A stretch of 64,000 nucleotides of DNA, taken from Actinoplanes sandaracinus (GTDB lineage: Bacteria > Actinomycetota > Actinomycetes > Mycobacteriales > Micromonosporaceae). Where the stretch lies: positions 62,001 through 126,000 of the forward strand of contig NZ_JASCTH010000005.1 of assembly GCF_030009775.1 (NCBI RefSeq). Reading direction: 5' to 3'. Of the stretch, positions 62,984 to 64,000 are shown piece by piece. A model generated the notes under the pieces. That model made no database searches. It had not been told where the DNA came from and saw nothing but the letters and a program-made list of their open reading frames with translations. How positions within the stretch are numbered: position 1 is the stretch's first letter; each line of letters begins with the position of its first letter. Both the position numbers and the translations under genes were made by a program.

Positions 62984-63834
62984 CAGCTACCACCCCGCAG
63001 GATGGAACTGCCCTGGAAGCTGACCTCGCCGGTGGCGGCCTCGGTCAGGTCGAGCCGCCCCGACTGGCCGAAGAACTCCACCGGGTTGCGCCATAGGACC
63101 CGGTCCACGTCGTCGTCGCCGAACCCGGCGGCGAGCATCGCCTCACCGGTGCGCCGGGTCAGCAGCGGGTCCGAGCGGCCCCAGTCGGCGGCCGAGTTGA
63201 TCAGCATCCGCTCCAGTCCGTGCGTGCGCAGGATCTCGACCATGCGCGACGGCGACATCTTCGTGTCGGGATAGATGGAGAAGCCCATCCAGCATCCCGA
63301 GTCGTGCACCGCGCCGACCGTCACCTCGTTGAGGTGGTCCACGACGACCCGGCCGGGCGCGATGCCCGACTCGGCCACGACCGCGAGGGTACGGCGGACG
63401 CCACGCGCCTTGTCCCGGTGCGGGGTGTGCACGAGCGCGGGCAGTTCATGTTCGACGGCCAGTTTCAGCTGGACGACGAAGGCCTCGTCCTCCTCCCGCG
63501 TCATGGCGTCGTACCCGATCTCGCCGACCGCCACCACCGAGTCCTTGTCGAGGTAGCGCGGCACCAGGTCCAGCGCCTCCCGGCAGCGCGGGTCGTTGGC
63601 CTCCTTGGGGTTGAGGGCGATGGTGGCGTGGTGCCGGATCCCGAACTGGGCGGCCCGAAACGGCTCCCAGCCGACGAGCGAGTCGAAGTAGTCGGCGAAC
63701 GAGCCGGCGCTGGTGCGGGGCTGGCCCAGCCAGAACGCCGGCTCGACCACGGCCCGCACGCCGGCGGCGGCCATGCGCTCGTAGTCGTCGGTGGTCCGTG
63801 ACGTCATGTGGATGTGCGGGTCGAAGATGCGCAT
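62983..63834 (-). CDS. TatD-family metal hydrolase (EboB-like)
   Basis: A 283-residue TIM-barrel amidohydrolase. Metal ligands are the DPHIHM at residues 5-10, the conserved glutamate in GEIGYD, the histidine in LPALVHTPH and the later HLN and SAADWG aspartate. Members of the EboB group are close to TatD DNases but lie in ebo clusters. ATG 63834; its stop overlaps the EboE start by one base. It lies between EboA-like and EboE, as in other clusters. Confidence 0.87.
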   Translation of the reverse strand: MRIFDPHIHMTSRTTDDYERMAAAGVRAVVEPAFWLGQPRTSAGSFADYFDSLVGWEPFRAAQFGIRHHATIALNPKEANDPRCREALDLVPRYLDKDSVVAVGEIGYDAMTREEDEAFVVQLKLAVEHELPALVHTPHRDKARGVRRTLAVVAESGIAPGRVVVDHLNEVTVGAVHDSGCWMGFSIYPDTKMSPSRMVEILRTHGLERMLINSAADWGRSDPLLTRRTGEAMLAAGFGDDDVDRVLWRNPVEFFGQSGRLDLTEAATGEVSFQGSSILRGGS

Positions 63835-63852
63835 CGAACCTCCAGAAATCAG

Positions 63853-64000
63853 TCAGGTGGACTGGCGCAGCAGCGGGAGGGCATCGGGCGGGAGCCGGCG
63901 GCCGGCGGCTTCGCGCTCGTCGCGCAGTGCGGCCGTCATCGCCGCCAGCTCGTCGTCGGCCCGCTCGGTCAGGCCGTGCACCACCGACAGCGGAATGCCC
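63853..64000 (-). CDS. EboA-like protein, C-terminal part (5' end outside window)
   Basis: The last 49 residues of a gene running in from the right edge. It ends LTERADDELAAMTAALRDEREAAGRRLPPD, a helical tail like that of EboA-domain proteins (GL..RAD.ELARM...YA.ER.AAGR.VP). The stop lies 18 bases before the TatD gene's ATG, so it is in the same operon. The position directly upstream of TatD is that of EboA in known ebo clusters. The call rests on this short tail plus context. Confidence 0.65.
   Translation of the reverse strand, partial: GIPLSVVHGLTERADDELAAMTAALRDEREAAGRRLPPDALPLLRQST

Overview
This window is from a high-GC actinobacterium. GTG starts are frequent, many genes are joined by ATGA/GTGA-type overlaps, and the gene content points to the Micromonosporaceae, probably Actinoplanes or a relative: actinobacterial SpoIIE/HATPase/STAS regulators, PucR and PknB-type kinases, ricin-B secreted enzymes, and a FliF-like protein that would fit a zoospore-forming genus. 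That assignment is inference from content. No rRNA, tRNA, CRISPR array or phage module was seen.

Layout. 1-6 kb: the C-terminal half of pyruvate phosphate dikinase with a small membrane protein, then a STAS / PP2C-phosphatase / HATPase partner-switching set, and facing it a long hibernation-promoting-factor homologue coupled to a small HTH-like gene. 6-10.3 kb: a low-GC hypothetical gene, an IS30 remnant and a 999-residue NACHT NTPase (accessory, defence-like). 10.3-21 kb: an Orn/Lys/Arg decarboxylase, a hybrid histidine kinase broken by a frameshift, a membrane Ser/Thr kinase, a PucR regulator, a cutinase, a lipase and a HAD phosphatase. 20.7-25 kb: an Lrp regulator divergent from a PLP sulfur-amino-acid lyase that is translationally coupled to a ketoacid-dehydrogenase E1-like enzyme. 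25-34.3 kb: small secreted or hypothetical genes, a proline iminopeptidase, broken SDR and GH9 remnants, a low-GC NUDIX-like membrane protein, a cold-shock protein and a stand-alone FliF C-terminal protein. 34.6-41.6 kb: a secreted beta-propeller protein coupled to a carbohydrate ABC transporter (permease, binding protein, ATPase, permease). 41.6-47.3 kb: a lipoprotein, a caspase/EACC1 cassette, a GGDEF-EAL protein and a HATPase. 47.5-59.2 kb: a secreted sugar-oxidation region with two glucose/sorbosone dehydrogenases, two TIM-barrel isomerases and a ThuA/DUF1080/ricin-B enzyme. 59.4-64 kb: an Ebo-type operon running leftward (EboA-like partial, TatD hydrolase, EboE, phosphodiesterase, polyprenyl synthase).

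How genes may work together. The PP2C phosphatase, STAS protein and HATPase kinase form a partner switch on a sigma factor. The lyase/E1 pair would take methionine or cystathionine to 2-oxobutyrate and oxidise it. The dehydrogenase/isomerase/DUF1080 set resembles 3-keto-glycoside catabolism, and two of its promoters share an exact 10-bp element. Three candidate conflict-system genes (NACHT, EACC1-caspase, TM-NUDIX) are scattered among core genes. The EACC1-caspase cassette is the most suggestive of a little-described system.
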